Shown here piece by piece: positions 36,657-50,900 of a DNA stretch of 64,000 nucleotides (its first letter is position 1; every line of letters starts with the position of its first letter). Source of the DNA: Prunella strophiata (Eukaryota; Chordata; Aves; Passeriformes; Prunellidae). Position numbers and translations under genes: made by a program. The DNA is taken from positions 11,224,040-11,288,039 of the forward strand of contig JAZBQD010000034.1 of the NCBI GenBank assembly GCA_036583965.1, read 5' to 3'. The notes under the pieces are model-generated. The model was given only the letters and a program-made list of their open reading frames with translations. It was not told where the DNA came from and ran no database searches.

Positions 36657-39652
36657 GTACACTTTTGACTTACTGGGCACCGTCTCTGGTTTAGCAGAAT
36701 TATGCTGATTGAGAGATGTAGAAAATAGTCTGTGCCATTTTTATTACAGCTAATAGTTGCATGTAGAGGATTAATCACAAATAGGAAGCTAAAAAATAGT
36801 CCTTTTGTGGTGGGCTGCTCTCCCCAGTCTCAGACCTCTGTCTTCCCAAAAACATTATCTGAGCCATAGCCTTCATTTATAGATAATTCATTTAGTCTTT
36901 TCCATTACTTACAGCAAATTCAGCTGTAAACTATGTTCTTAACTGAGATAAGGGTCTGAAACCCAGTAATAGAACATTACAGACATTAAGACACCTACAC
37001 ATAATTACAGACCAAAGATTATTAATGTACTGTTCTTAGTCTCTTTAACTAGCAGCATCACTCAGTCTGGGCTTAGCACTCCAAAGTAAGGGGTGAAAAA
37101 AAAAGCAAGTACTCAGGAAGAATGTCAGCTCTCTTCTTGCAAATTGAAAAATCCTCATATTAGTTAAAAGAGAACACCTTGGTCTTTACATAGCTGTGTG
37201 GGTACAGGGAGAACAGAGGCTGAAAAAATATCTGTGAACACGGCCTTGAAAACTGCTGTCATCACATCAGCAATGTGGTGGCAGTGGTTCAGCCTGAATT
37301 GTTTCTTGGTGGCTATTATCCCACAAACCAGACAGAAGTTCAGTGAGCATCTCTCTGACTAATTAATTAGACTATTCACCCTTCTAGTTTTAAAAAGAAT
37401 TCTTATGGAAAGTATGTGTGTCACACACACGAATGTATGTGCTCCCTAACTGTTGAGGGGATGTGATGAAAGCAGGGAACAAACACCCTTTGCTCTTCTG
37501 CACACTCCAAGTAATCAAAAGATGCTGTAATAGCTACTTACTCTCCTTTGGATTAAGTAGTTTCCTAATACACACTTCTCTAGTGTGGAGAAGGATTGGA
37601 AATGTTTCCTTCCACGGATATCTGACAGTGATTCTCTGTTGCATAGAAACAAAATGGAAATATTGTAACTATTGTATGAAGCAGGGTATGCTGTAATTTT
37701 TTTTTTTTTTTTTTTTAACTTTTAACTGGCATCCTTCTGGTCCTTTCTTTGTACTGAAAGCAAAGGATCTGAAACTAAAGTTTTGTGCAGCTATATTCAG
37801 AAATCTATTGTGCTACTATTATTCCTTTGTTAATTGAAGCAGAATGGGAATAACTGGAGACAGACAATGTTTCTTAGTGCCTGTGGTTAGGTATCTTGGG
37901 CAATACTGAACAGATAAAATATAGAAGAATTAAATCTGCCATTAAGCACCTGTATGATGTTTTCATCTTCTGGGTACTGTTTTTTTTTTTTTTTTTTTGT
38001 TGGCTTCTGTTGCTGTTGTGGAATATACAGTTTTCACATCTCTTGAATGTGCACTGAGCTTGGGATCTGTTAAGCTGTCAGCAATCAGTGTTAATAGATG
38101 CCTTGAATAATAGTTTCTCCCTTCACATGCATCCAGAAATCTCATTCAGAGGGTCTAGAAGAATTATGCTAAGCCTTTAACCTATATACTATATGGAATC
38201 ATGGAATTGTTTAGGTTGGAAAAGACCTCTAAGATCATTGAGTCCAACCCTTAACCCAGCACTGCCAAGGCCACCACTAAACCATGCCCCTAAGTGCTAC
38301 TCAGGCTTTTACTTGGCAAATGTAGATAAAATTAATTTTATGAGTGGTACTTTAGATTACTATAGCCCAAAGTGGAATTGAACAGAGTACCTTTTACATA
38401 AGCTAAAAGAAATGAGGAAGCTTCCATTAAGAGGCTCTTAAAGGGTTCCCCTCATTGCCCTTCCCCCTTCCAAACTGGAATGAATGTAGGGTACAGACTG
38501 CCAGTTCCTACTTTCTTCCTGTTTTCCAGCTATAACCCTCCATTTCACAGCTGTTTTTTCACGTTTCAATATATGGAGAAGAAGATACATTGTTGGTCCA
38601 TTAGAAGCTCTGTGTATGTTTATTTGGTAATGCAGTTTCCTAAAGACAAAGTTCAGTGTGGAGATAAGTATTTCCAAAGAGAAGGCAACATCTAGATTTA
38701 CAGGCACTGATCCTTTTTTGGGCTTGACATTTGAAAAGAACACCCTTAGTTTGCATTTGTATGCTTAAGCATCTTAAACCAACTTATTGGGAGGCTGAGC
38801 ACTTCTTGCTGTCGGCATCTGCGAAGCTCTGTGCAAACATTAACTAATGAATCCTCAAAGGACAGACGTGGGGCGAGTAGAAAAGGTCACTCCTTAATGA
38901 AGTGACTTTTCCAAAGCTCTACAATGAGTCAGTGGGGGAGCTTAGGAGGTTTTTTTTTTTTGGTTTCTGTCTGGAACCCCGTTCTTTATCCTGGTGACTC
39001 TTAATCCCAGACTAATTCTTGAGGTAAATGAAGTCCTCAGGCCCATGGATAAACTCCAGTGATTGATACCTCTGCTCTGGCAGATGGCTGAGGCAGCCTC
39101 TGCACCTACCAGTGCCAGGACATATTTTGGTGGCCACGTTCTTTAGTGACAAGAATGGAAGGAAGTACAGAAATCACTTCATTTTCTACTCCACCTTTTC
39201 CCTGTGGAGAGATGAAAGTGATGCTGGTGTTCCCTTTCATGGCTATTTCTTGTCTTACAGATCTACTAGAGCCTGGCCCCAGGCAGTGCCCAAATCTGTA
39301 AGCTCTTCTGTGCCTTCTCCAAACTCTGCTTGTTTGAGAGGTGAAGGAACTGCTTACCCTTTGTTCTTTGGGCAGCATGGATGCCTCATTTGGCTTCCAG
39401 GTTGTTTTTTCCCCTGGGGAAAGCAGAAGCACAGGCAGGGCTGCAGCCTCAGGAGGATTCAGGCTTTGCTTTGTAGGCAAACAGTGATAGGAGCTGGTAC
39501 TGAAGGATTAGGGACCTTCCCATGGGATTTGGCAGAAGCTCAGGTGCTGTGTCTGTAATGGTGGGTCTTCCACTTTTTTTGGGCTGTAGTGATGTAGCTT
39601 TTTGCCTGACAGGGAGCTCTGAAATGATCTTTGTTTTCTGGTGTTTCCGCAG
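36657..39652 (+). other. KLHL3: KLHL3 intron 2
   Basis: GT-AG intron. It contains T runs at 37698-37718 and 37980-37998 and a CR1 fragment at about 38194-38303. No further exon is evident. Confidence 0.75.
38194..38303 (-). mobile_element. CR1 LINE 3' end fragment (reverse orientation)
   Basis: The + strand reads tggaatcatggaattgttta, ggttggaaaagacctctaag, then acccagcactgccaaggcca and ccactaaaccatgcccctaa. This is the typical inverted CR1 3' end of about 110 bp. It lies within KLHL3 intron 2. Confidence 0.9.
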
Positions 39653-39759
39653 CAAGCGGCTCCTGTGTGACGTGGTGATTGTGGCCGAGACCGTGGAGAT
39701 GGAAGCTCACCGGGTGGTGCTGGCAGCCTGCAGCCCTTATTTTTGTGCCATGTTTACAG
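39653..39759 (+). CDS. KLHL3: KLHL3 coding exon 3
   Basis: The acceptor is gtgtttccgcag and the donor is acag/GTACTG. It encodes residues 44 (last base) to 79 and one base of Gly80, the core of the BTB domain with [26 protein letters not shown] and CAMFT. It includes A76 and M77, the equivalents of human disease positions A77 and M78 at the CUL3 interface. Confidence 0.96.
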
Positions 39760-42700
39760 GTACTGCTTGTGACAGCAGACAGTGCTTGGCCTGAACAGGC
39801 CATTGCTGTCCCCAGCACAGGCAGGAGAGGGTTTCCTTGAGAGAGAAGGGGCACAGGTTGGTCTGCAGTTTGCTGTCCTTGATGGATGATGCTGGTCATC
39901 CTTGACTAATTCCTGTGGGGTGAGTAGGTGGCATGTGGGGCACTGTGAGGTTACTGTGGAGTTTGGCTCACTGCTTTATGGGTTAGTTTTTTTTCCCCTA
40001 ACAAGACCTTGGATCATGAAAACATTACCATGGAGCACGTGTTCAGTGCCCTAAATGTTCATGGTGCACATCAAAGAAGTTGCTGGCACAGGAGTTGTAG
40101 TTTCAAGGCTCAGTCCTGCCGATACTGATTTGGCAGTCACAGATGTTTAATCTCCCATGGCACTTTATTCTGCTGCCTGAAATAACACTGTTGTTCTCTT
40201 GATCCCAGTGTGTTTTAGCAGCCCAGCTTTTTAACAGGGTGAGTTGCTGCAGTCCAGTGTGTTTTGGTAATGACAGAAAGGAAGAACAGGACAGAATTCC
40301 TGCTCTGATCACCTGATCCTTGGAGCAGGTGCCCTTCAAAGGCTGTGCCCAGATGGGTCAACAAAAAAAAACCCAAAGAAAGCTAGGTCAATCCTGAAGG
40401 AGAGGAGTGAGCAGCTTATTTAATTCATTCTAGTAAAATTAGTGTGGTCAGAAACTCCTGAGCTTCCTTTGCTTTCCTTGCTCTCATTTCCAGGATAGGA
40501 ACTGACAAATACAAAGAAAATGATTGCACACCCCAGGGAATGGTTTTTACTGCCCCTGAGCTCCAACATAAATGAGGTTCAGGGATTTTTTCCCTGTTTC
40601 ATGTTCTTTGCTTGTGGTCTGGGCCTTGTTTCTTCCTTTTAAAAGCCTTGAGATTAGACCTAGTTTAATTCATTTTGCTGGAAGCAGAATGCAGCATTTC
40701 TCAGAAAAGAGCTTGTCGTTAGTGAAGCTTTTTTCCCTTCTGTGATGGAGGTGGGGAGAAAAGCTCAGGTGTAAAATGTGAGGTGAGATGTGACACTCCC
40801 CGTGGTGGCTTTATCAGTGTGGTGAGCTAAGGTGGGGAGCATTTGTGGTTTTTGGGGTGCTGGTACTGGCTGCAGTGGTGAGGCAAAGGAGCAAACACTG
40901 CTCAGGAGCAGCTGTGTGTGAGGGCACCTCGAGTACAACTTGTGATGCTTGTTCCTGATGAAGAGTTTAATAAAGAAAAACCCTTGGAAAAACCCTCTGA
41001 TCCTTAGAGGTCATCTGAGTGGGAAGGTGGTGGTGCAGGGCTGCTCATGTTTCCATGCAGGAATTCTCTGGGCCGTGTAATCCCTCACTCTGTGAGTTAA
41101 ACAGTAATCAGCTAACCCATCATGTGGCTGGCTCCAGAGCTCCCCTGGGCTGGGTGACAGCCTCTGCAGCCACCTGTCCCCTCCCCCTGACAAGTCCCTG
41201 GGCACAGAGGGTCAGGCAAAGACCAGCTCTCCCTTTGCTTTCAGTCTAGCTCTCCCCAAATTCCCAAAGTCTGGATCCCTTTCTTGTGAAGAGTGTGTGA
41301 TCTCCTTCCAGCTGTGTGGGTTCACTCCCTGCAAGGGGACACTTTAAAATCCCACCTTCAGCACGAGCTGGGTGTTGTAACTTGGTTCTTTTGCACTGCA
41401 CGGCAGTGATAGAGCCAAGGGCTCAGGTTCAGCTGCACTGTGGGGGTATTTGCAGGAGCTGCTTGTGCACACGGAATTCCCACTGGAGGGGTCCCCCAGC
41501 AGTGCCAGCAGTGAGTAGTGAGTGATCAGTGTGGAGTGGGAGCCACACTGACACCCCCAGCTCATCCACCTTCACCACTGCTTGCTCTGCAGGCTCTGTC
41601 ACTGTCAGCTGGGCCTGACTCTGGAGCCATGAATGGCCTTGTGATGACCTTGGGGTCTTTGCTAAGCCATGTGTGTCCTCTGGTTAGCCATTCCTCTTTG
41701 AAGTATTCCTGGAAAGTCTGAAAATGGGGAGGCACATTTTCCATTTGCATCTTCCACTGCTGAAGGAGAGATGGGACCAGCACTTCCCTGGTGTCCCTTT
41801 CCATGCTGGCTCTCTTAGAGCATTTTGGATGCTGGTCCTTGTTGGCACTATTCTGTGGGGATGATTTGGGACAGTCATTTCTGTCCATTTAGAAGAAAAC
41901 ACAGTCATTTCAGAAAGGGTAACAAATAACTCCAGTGACACTGCTAGGACTGCTCCTGTCAGATGCCTCAGGAATTTTGGAAGTGCTGAAGGAGGAAGCA
42001 GAAACCTCCCTTGCAGGTCTTGTGTGCTGCTTCAAAGCACTCACCCATGTGTGAGAGGCTGTGGTTCTGTTGGTTTTTTGTGGTTTTTTTGCACTCATAT
42101 GCTCCCTCAGCACATCTGTGACTTAGGAAACAGCCAAAGCTGTGCCTTTGCACTGGGAAATGCAATGTGTAGGAGCAGGGCAGGCTGCTGTGCTGGGTAA
42201 ACACAGCACCATGGGCTGCTGCAGTTTGGAGTGTGGTTTATCTTGTGATAAAACAGAGCTCTGCTCTCTTCTTGCCCTGATGAGCAGAGGGGAGTGGACA
42301 AGGCACTGCTGGGTGTTGAGTGTGGTGCAGGAAAGGAATGCCTCCATGAGGGGCTGGGTCTGCAAAATCTGTCCCCTACAGAGGCCTGCTGGGAGTCACC
42401 CTGCCTGCTTTGCCTGCCTTTGCTCCCTCTCACCTCGTCCCTCGTGTCTGCCTGGCTGCAGCAGTGCAGGGATGGGGTCACACCTCACACCAGGCAGCCT
42501 TTTCTCATGTATGAGAGGTGCTAGGGATTTGAATTATTCTGTAATTAAGGTATCAGGCAGGGCTGGAGTCTGACTTATGAAAGACACACCAGGAGTTGTG
42601 TTTTGTGGGGTTTAAAGTGTAGGTTTTTTTGTGAACAGATGTGAGATGAGATGCCCTCAATGATCCAGCACTCAGCTGCCTGCAGGCTGCTCCAGAGGCT

Positions 42701-44850
42701 TGCCCTGGGTCTGTGCTTGGAGGAGGGGGCAGCCTGTTGCCTGCTCCTGGTCTGCACCAACCCCTGCCTTGGTTCACTTGTGGTGTCTCAGGCTCTTCCC
42801 CATTGCACAGCACTGGAGATTTGTCCCCCTGTGGCAGGTGGGAGGGGCCTGGCTGACTCTGAGTTGGATCCTGTCCCACGGTGGGCACAGCACACGAGGC
42901 TCCTCAACCCCTCCCGGGGCTGCCTGGGCTGGTCCTGCAGCAGAGCCAGTGGAAGCTGTTAGTATGCAGGGCTGGCAGCTTGCTGGTGGGTGGGGAAGCC
43001 CACACAGCTTTTATTTTTGTTGCTTGTGTCACATGGATGCCACAACGACAGATGATGTTATCGGATTGGTCCCTGCAGGCTATTTCTGCATCCATCTCTG
43101 GGTGTGTGTGACCCACACCCAGGGTCCTGCAGGGCTCGGGGCCCCACTCACCCTCCCCATGCTGGGTGCTCCTCACAGGCACCTCCAGCCCCACAGGGCT
43201 GATGGGGACTGGGCTGTCCTCAGAAGCACCCTTTCATCTCTGGAGATGGTTGGGGTTTTTTGGGAAGTGTGTGAAGATGACATTTAGTCAATTAAAAAGT
43301 CCTAGCTGCTTTGAAGGCCTCCCAAATGTAGGTCATTTATCCCTTTGTGCTGGTGCATTTGTATTCATGAGCTTCTCTGAGTAACATTTTATTCTTCAAT
43401 TTTAAAAATTGGATTTGGAGCAAATATTATTTCAACAATGTTCTTGGGACGTTGTTGACTGTTCTAACACTCATGGTCCCACCCCACTCCTATTATTTAG
43501 CTCCTTATTCATGTAAGGGAAGTCAGCAAAGTTCAATTAGCAGGATCCAGGCTTACCCAAGCTTGGGCCCTCTTTAGCATCTGACTCTGTGCTGTGCACT
43601 TACTGTGCCTGGCCACGTCCTGTGGAATGCTGCATGGAGATGTAGGCTGTAATTACTTCTATAGGCTGCAGGAAATATTTTTCCACTTAATCCCACAGCA
43701 GTCCTGAGTCACCGGATTTCTGAGAGTAGTGATTATTCATGCCCAGGTTTAAGAATTGACATTTCTTCGTGCTCTCCTTTGTTTAGCTTTGTTTTTCCAC
43801 CTATCATTTTCTTTCCGCTTGGGAGTTTGTTCTTTCTTTTCTGTGGAGGTCCTGGTGATTAACTCCTGGGTGAGGTCACTGTGTGTGGGGATGCTGGAAG
43901 AGCCCTGGGAGTCCTTTCTCCTCCCCACTGCATGGTTTTGTTCCTCTGATGTGCTCCTGTTGCACGGGGAGTGTGGAGGTGTGCACAAAGCCCTGGGTCA
44001 TGAATAGGCTCTTACACAGCTACGAGGCTTTACTTGTGTATTCAGGGAGGAAATTATTGCTCCAGATCCACGTGCCTTTCCTTGAGTTATGGGTTTGGGG
44101 AAGGGATTCAGTTTGGATCTAAAGGTGTGAGGTTGGGAAGGTGAGAGATGAGAGCAGCATCTTTCTGTGTGGATGCTTTGCACAAGGTGTAAGTGATGGA
44201 TAGCTTACAGCAGGGTAATTTAGGAGAGAAGCTTGCTGCATGCTGGGTGTCACTGCTGGCCTGTGTGCTTGTTTTCCTGAGCAGGTTTCAGCTTCTCTCT
44301 AAAGAAAGAGAATAACACTGCATTGCTTTCAATGTAGAGTATACAAAAAAATACCCTAATGTAGCTGTTGCAATATATTCATATTCATTCATGTTCATTC
44401 ATATTCACTCTATCCATATGTATATATATTTTAAAAATACATATTTTTAATAAATAAATATAAAAAATATTTCTCAAAGGCCTTTGTAAGACACATCCAC
44501 AGTCTCTTTGAGTCTGTCCCTGTTCTGAGACATGATTGATAAAAAATCTGGGGGTTTATTTTTAGCTCTTATATTTGTTTGAATGCAGGTGAAACATGGC
44601 AGGTTCTTTTCTGTCAAGAAATTGAGTTTTTTGCATTTATTGATTTATGTTGTTTTACACCAGTGTCCTCAATCTTGAGTTGCTTTTTAGGTGGCAATAG
44701 GAGGCTTCTGGGAATCTCACTGATGGTTCTTCAGTGGTGAGGGATAGTGCCAGGCAGTCTTGCAGTCAGACACCAGGAGGATGTGCTGGATGTGTGGGGA
44801 GCAAGGTCCTGCAGAGCAAACTGTAACTGTCCTTTTGAAATGCATTGCAG
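39760..44850 (+). other. KLHL3: KLHL3 intron 3
   Basis: GT-AG intron with no other exon visible. It contains GC-richer patches with chance open frames at about 42300-43250, and an AT-rich simple repeat at about 44375-44475. Confidence 0.7.
44375..44475. repeat. AT-rich simple repeat with ATTCAT units
   Basis: Imperfect attcat/gttcat units run into tatatata and aataaata stretches. This is low-complexity DNA within KLHL3 intron 3. Confidence 0.75.
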
Positions 44851-44972
44851 GGGACATGTCTGAAAGCAAGGCCAAGAAGATTGAGATCAAAGACGTGGAC
44901 GGGCAGACCCTGAGGAAGCTGATTGATTACATCTACACCGCGGAGATCGAGGTCACCGAAGAGAACGTGCAG
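44851..44972 (+). CDS. KLHL3: KLHL3 coding exon 4
   Basis: The acceptor is tgcattgcag and the donor is gtgcag/GTGGGT. It encodes Gly80 to Gln120: DMSESKAKKIEIKDVDGQTL followed by RKLIDYIYTAEIEVTEENVQ. This is the second half of the BTB domain. It includes E84, equivalent to human E85. It ends on a codon boundary. Confidence 0.97.
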
Positions 44973-47900
44973 GTGGGTCTGCTCCAGCAGCTCCTGTGGA
45001 AAGCCAGGTGCAAGCCTGGAACTCAAAGGTTCTTCTAGGGTGAGGGATCTCCTCAGGCTGCAGAAAGTAAAAGGCTGAGCTTGAAAAGAGCTGCTTCCAG
45101 CCTGTGTTTAGTCTTGAGGCACTTTAGTGCTTTCCCCACGCTTAAGTCATGTTGCATTTAGCTTTTGTGTGGAGCTGTTATAACAAGAGCAGGCATCTGC
45201 CTTCCAAGAAGCTGTGCTGACTTGTGGGTCAGTCTGTCGAAGGTCAGAACAGACTCAAACAAGCAGTGAGTCAAATGTTTTAAGGCCATGGCAGAGGAAT
45301 GTGGCTGTTAGTTTTTAAATTCTTCTGGGTAGTTTGAGTTGTTTCACAGAGCTTTAAGTGGAATACATTGTTCAAATGAGGACATTCTTCCTTTTTTTGT
45401 GTGTGTGTGCTCTGTCTTGAATTTCTGAGGGGTAAATATTTGTTCAGAAGTGGAAAGAGTAATTGAAAGGCAGCCTACAAATAAAGCACGGGTGCTCAGG
45501 AAGAATGTTTTGTAGTGTCACGTGGCTGTGGCTGCTTGTAAAGCTCTTTCTTTGACTCTGCTTGTATTTGTGGTAAGAAAAAGGCTCTGCACTTAGCCAC
45601 TGATGTCTGGGAGGGATGCTGAGAGCTTGTGTGTGGACATGCTTTTCAGTTGGTCTGTTTTGTTTGCAAGTGGCAGTTTGAGCCTGTGGTTCTCCTCGCT
45701 TTGACTTGGACATTGCCAGGGGAGCAAGTCTGTGTCAGTGATGCTGGAGAGAGTTTTGTTGACCTAATTAACATGGCAAAATTAGACTGGTTCTGCTTGA
45801 AACAAGGTTCTTGCTGTGAGCTCTTCTGCTCCAACCCCTCAGGCAGAGTGCAGGCTCTTGCTGCTCCCTGTCCAGGAGCTGGGACAAGCCCCTGAGCTGG
45901 TCCCACTTTGCAGTGCAGCCCTTCACCATCCTGCGTGCCCTAAATCTGGGGGGGCTTTTCTTGGCCCTTCTGCCCTCTGGTTTTGCACCTGTGGCTGTTT
46001 GGTGTGCTCTCAGCCTGGCAGTGTCACACTGGCAGGAGTGTGGAGCCTGGCTGCCCTGCAGTGAGGCTGAGCCACCAGTGAGGAGACCTTCAAGGTGCAT
46101 TGTGGCAAAGGAGCTGGGACTCAAAGCCAGCCGTGGGTGGCTTGGCCTGGCTGTCTGCTGTGTGACCCATCAGGAGCTGGCACAGCATCACTCCGTGGGG
46201 CACTGGGGTGGAGCTCCTTGCACCTCTGGGATCTCCCATGGCTGGAGGAGAAATGACATTTACACGCCCTCAGGCTGTAAATTTCCCTGTTTCTGTGGGA
46301 AATATGGAGGCTGTATCCATGTGCTTTGTGAAAGGTTTGCTTTCCTTCCACGCTGCTGGGCCTTGGGTGCTCCAGAAGCTCCCACCTGGCAGGTGGGATG
46401 TGCAGAGCTTGGGATCCCATCTGCTGAGCCTGCCTTGGATGGGGCTCGGGCTGTGACCCCAGCTGCATTCCCAGGGCAGAGTTTTGGTGTTCCAGCTGCA
46501 TTGGGGTGTGAGCAGGCTGGACAGGCAGCTCCATCCTGCCCCAGAAGGTCTGTGAAAGTCCAGGTGTTGCCTTTCCTGAGCTACTAGACAGCCATATTCT
46601 TTAGTGAAACATAACCAAAGTCTGCCTTCTGTGACCCAGGGATTACAGGGAGTTAAAGCAGATCCCTGGCTACATTTTGGGTTTCATCTCTCAGACAGTA
46701 AGATAAAAAAATGTAAGTTTTGAATACTAAGTGTTTTTTCCCAATCTAGTAAAGCAGGTCCTTTTACTGCAGCATTTATTTCAATATCCACTCTGTGATT
46801 AACTCTTCAGGCTAGAGGTAAATTAATTCATAGGAGCTAAGAAATGAAGCTGATCTACTGCAAGATTAACTGACTAGTTTAAATTTTATTACATGTTTAA
46901 AGTTTACATGCTGAAAATGTTTCATGGAGTTTAATATAATTATGTTATGAAACCAACAGAAAGAGAAATTTGCATCCTGTCTCTGGGTGTTTTACTCTGA
47001 ACAAAATGCCATAAACAGGTTAATATTCACCTCCAGCCACAAGAAGAAAAGGTTACAGAAGTGAATATTCTGTGATTTATTGGAAAGTTTCACATGAAGT
47101 GAAGGCTAAAAACGACAAAAATTAAGCTCCTTGTAGTCTTGCTGAATTAGCAGTGTCAGTGCTAGAAAGAAGTGAGCAGGTTTGGTCCCTTGCATCACCA
47201 CATCCTGCTGCACAGCTTTGGGTTATCCATCCCTCCATCCTTCTGAAGGACACCTCAGTAGTGCCTGTCTGTGCTGTTTCTTTGCAGCCCTGCTTGAGCA
47301 CAGTGAGGCTTTCTCTTTTCCCAGCAGGTATCTCCTGAGCTCTCCTGTTTCCTTGTCACATGTTCTGAATCTCTAGCTGGGCAAGGGTGCTTTTTTAAAG
47401 GAGTTTTTCAGACTTTCTCAGTAGCTGGAGGAAGTAATTTCTGGGTACAGGTGCCAGTTAATGTCATGGAAGAAATTATGAAAACAAAAAAAAGTTGCTC
47501 AATTCCATTAACTGAGCAGATGCAGCCAAGGTATCAAAACTTGTGAATAAATGAAAAGACACTGTCTTGTCAGTCAGAAAAATAAGATGAGAGCAGGATA
47601 GAAATGAGAAAAAGATGAACAGCAAAGGTACCACAGAGTGCAGAATGAATGTTCCTAAGTGTGTTTGAATGCTGAGCAGTGCCCAGCCCTTCACAACAGG
47701 AATCCTTTTAACAACTTCTTTTGTTGTTTCTTTTCTAATAGAAACCTGTAATTTTTTTTTATTTTTTTTTTTTTTTTTTTTTTGCTTTTATAGGCCTGGT
47801 ATGGGCTCAGGAAGTGAGACTCTTTTTCTAAGCACATATTTCTGTAGCTGATTGTGCAGTGAAATGACACAGTGTCTTTTGTTCTGTATTTTATGTGAGC

Positions 47901-50900
47901 ATAGATATGTGTACCAGGGGCCAAGCCTGCACAGTCAGTTCCAGTCATCATCTATGTAGTGAGTTGCTGGGGGTGTTCATCCAATTCCTTCTCAAGATCC
48001 TGTCCCAAATGTGCAGGTAAAGGGGATTTTCAGCTCATCCTGAGCCCATGTGGAGGGAATACTCTCTTCTAACCCTGCTGGGGTACATGGGTGAGAATTA
48101 CCCCAACAAATGCAATCATGCTTTGTCTATTGGAACTTCATTCTTAGAGTGGGATTTCAAGGCAGTGCAGCAGTAGGAGGGCTCAGGGATGGATGATAGA
48201 GAAGTTTTACCTGTGAACATGTATTTGGGATTAAGCCTCCCACTTGTTTGGAAGGCATGGAGCAGAGACAGAATTTCTGTCTTTATTGCAGTCGTGTTGT
48301 AGTTTCAGGAAAATCCATCCTGGGATTTCTGCACCTGCTGCCTTCTGTTGTTCCTCCTCTGTTACATCCCACGTCAAGGTTGGTTGTAAATTTTGATATA
48401 TCTGATATAAAGAACTCATTCATTTGAAAGTGGAGCTTGATACATTTATTTAGAAGGAAGTTGTGTCATGCAGTTTCTCTAAAAGGAAGGAAAATTAAAG
48501 TGTCTTGGGGAACTTCAGGGATGCTCAGGTTCCTGAGCTGATCTCAGTGGAAATCATAAACACACATCAGAGCACAGGGTCTGCTGCTCCCTACATGTGT
48601 GGGGTAGCTGGTGCTTTTAACATATGAATTTTTCAATTAGGTCTTGATTTTGCAGCTGAAGTGGTTACATTGCTGCCTGCTTTCCAACTTTCATATCAAA
48701 CCTGCCAGCTCAGTGATGGAGAAGCTCTGCATGGTGTCCTTGAGCAGAGCTGAATGAAGAGATTTGGGAGCAGGCCCTTCCCTGTCCTAGGCAGTCCTGG
48801 GAAAACCTACCTCTGGCTCTAGACTGTGAATAAAGTCCCTCCTTAGTGTGTCCCAACCAGCCTTACCTGTGACACCTCATTACTGGCAGGCAGCCTGAGA
48901 ATTGCCCTCCCAGTTAAGAAATTCATTATCATTCAGGTTGTAATGATTCCCTGGAAAAAGTCCTGATTAACCTGGTTTCACAATTAAGTTGTTAGGAATG
49001 ATGTGCCATGGACCACATGTGTGGTGTCCTTGTGTACTGCCACAGTTTGAGATAAGGCTCATACACAGAGAACAAATCTGAAATCAGCTGTCTGGAGGAA
49101 GTAGATACTGATCCTGTCAGCTTTGCAGGCATAGTAATTGTCATAAAAAATGTCTCAAGAAAAGAGGAAAAAAGATTTGCTAGGAGCTGCAATATTTCTG
49201 TTTCAGAAGTGCTTCTGCACCTCAGCTTTCCTTGCACTTAGGAGTTCACAGCAAGGAAAGAGAATCCTCTGGCAAGTGCAGTTTTGATGATAAAAGGTTT
49301 ATAAATGGTTCAGTCCATCTCTCTTCCCCTTATGCAGTCCAAAATCTGCAGCTGTGAGGCAGGGTGAGGCAGAGCACCTTTCAGCAATAAATCAGGGCTG
49401 TGTTCCTCCCTGGAGCCAAAGCTCCTTGCTGTGCATCTCCCTGGGGTGCAGGGAGCCCTGGTCCATTGCAGGGCTGACTCCTCTGGGGTGGGGGCCCTTC
49501 CTTAAACCCATAGAAAGTGTTTTAAATTGGCTTGGCCTAGTAGAAAGCTGAGGAGAAACTTGTGGATGTGGCACCAGAGCACTGTGTTGTGCCTGATGCA
49601 TGTGTTCACTTTTTTATTTCACTGTTTAACCAAGGGATGGTGTGTCTGAAGTTGGAGAAGGTAGCTCAGGAGGGAAGTTGCCAGTTGTTCCCCTGTTTTC
49701 TCTCTCATCTTTTTTCTCTACATCCTTTGCCCATCTCCTGCTCCTGACAAGGTTTTTTGGCTCCCTGATGCTGTCACTCCTTCCTCTGTCTGGGCTATTT
49801 CACTTCAGGTGGAGCATTTAAGTGGAAGTACTGTGATCAGCCCATGTGCTGCCTGGGAGCAGCTGGGGTGCAATAAAGCCTGATGCCACCCTTGCACTCA
49901 AAAGCCACATTACACTAATGTAGCTTTATCTCCACTATTTGTGCTGTTCAGAGCAGCTTGTTTAAAACTGAGTATTTTACCTGCCTTGCAAGCACAAAAT
50001 CCATTTGTTTCTCTGGTCAGGGGTTCCCCTGGGCAGGTGCCTGGGAGCTGTCTCCCTGTTTGGGCAGATGTGCAGTCCCAGCTGTGGCCCTGGATGTGCA
50101 GCTGAGGCTTACAGCCAGTACTTTTATTTGGATTCCAATTTGACCAAATTGTCAAAGCTGCTTATAAGCTTTAATACATCCCCTGCCTAGGGGAAATGCT
50201 CCTTTCCCAGTTTTGCAGAGCAGGAATGATGTAAGTTAACTTTTGGGCAAGGCTGCCTTTAGGCTCTGTCACGGTAGGGAATTAACCCCAGCCTCTGCAG
50301 TCCAGCATTAATGAATGAATCTTATATATACACAGCTCTTTTGGCTGAAAGATGTTTCTAGTTTAGGGACATCAAAGGTCTATGGAAGTAATTGCCCAGG
50401 CAATGTTGTGTAAAACTTGAAATTTGTGTGGAGTCTGCAGAGCACAGCTGGTGAACTAGATGTTATATGTGTATATATATGTATCTCTAGACACACACCC
50501 CATACATGAAGTTCTGGACATAAATTAAGCAAATTAGTCAGTCTTAGTAGTAATAGCTGATAATTTTGATACAGTTTCAAAAAATGAGTGGGTTTTGATT
50601 TGGAGGCAGATCTGGTAGAGAGGCCAGCTCTTCCAAAATTGTTCACAGCTGTTGGAGTTCAAAAATTAAGAGCCAAACCCAGACCCAATGTGAGTAACTT
50701 GCCTGGATGTTAATGGGGTTGCAGTTTGGTCCTGCTGCATGTTTAGGCAGGGCATTTCCTCTTGTTATTTCTAAAGGAAACAGACTTTGTTCTCACGGAA
50801 ATCCTTTGCTTGCCTTTTGCCTTCCCTGGTAAAAACAAGATGAGTGTTGAGACGTTCAGCTGGGAAGTAAGAAAGAGAAAATCCCCTCATCTCTTGATAG

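Noticed and set aside
39112..39558. 148-codon + strand frame just before KLHL3 exon 3
   Set aside because: It lies in intron 2, lacks splice continuity with the KLHL3 frame, and does not resemble any kelch-like N-terminus.
45913..46587. 224-codon + strand frame in KLHL3 intron 4
   Set aside because: A GC-richer intronic patch with no domain and no start or splice context. Equally long frames exist on the other strand.
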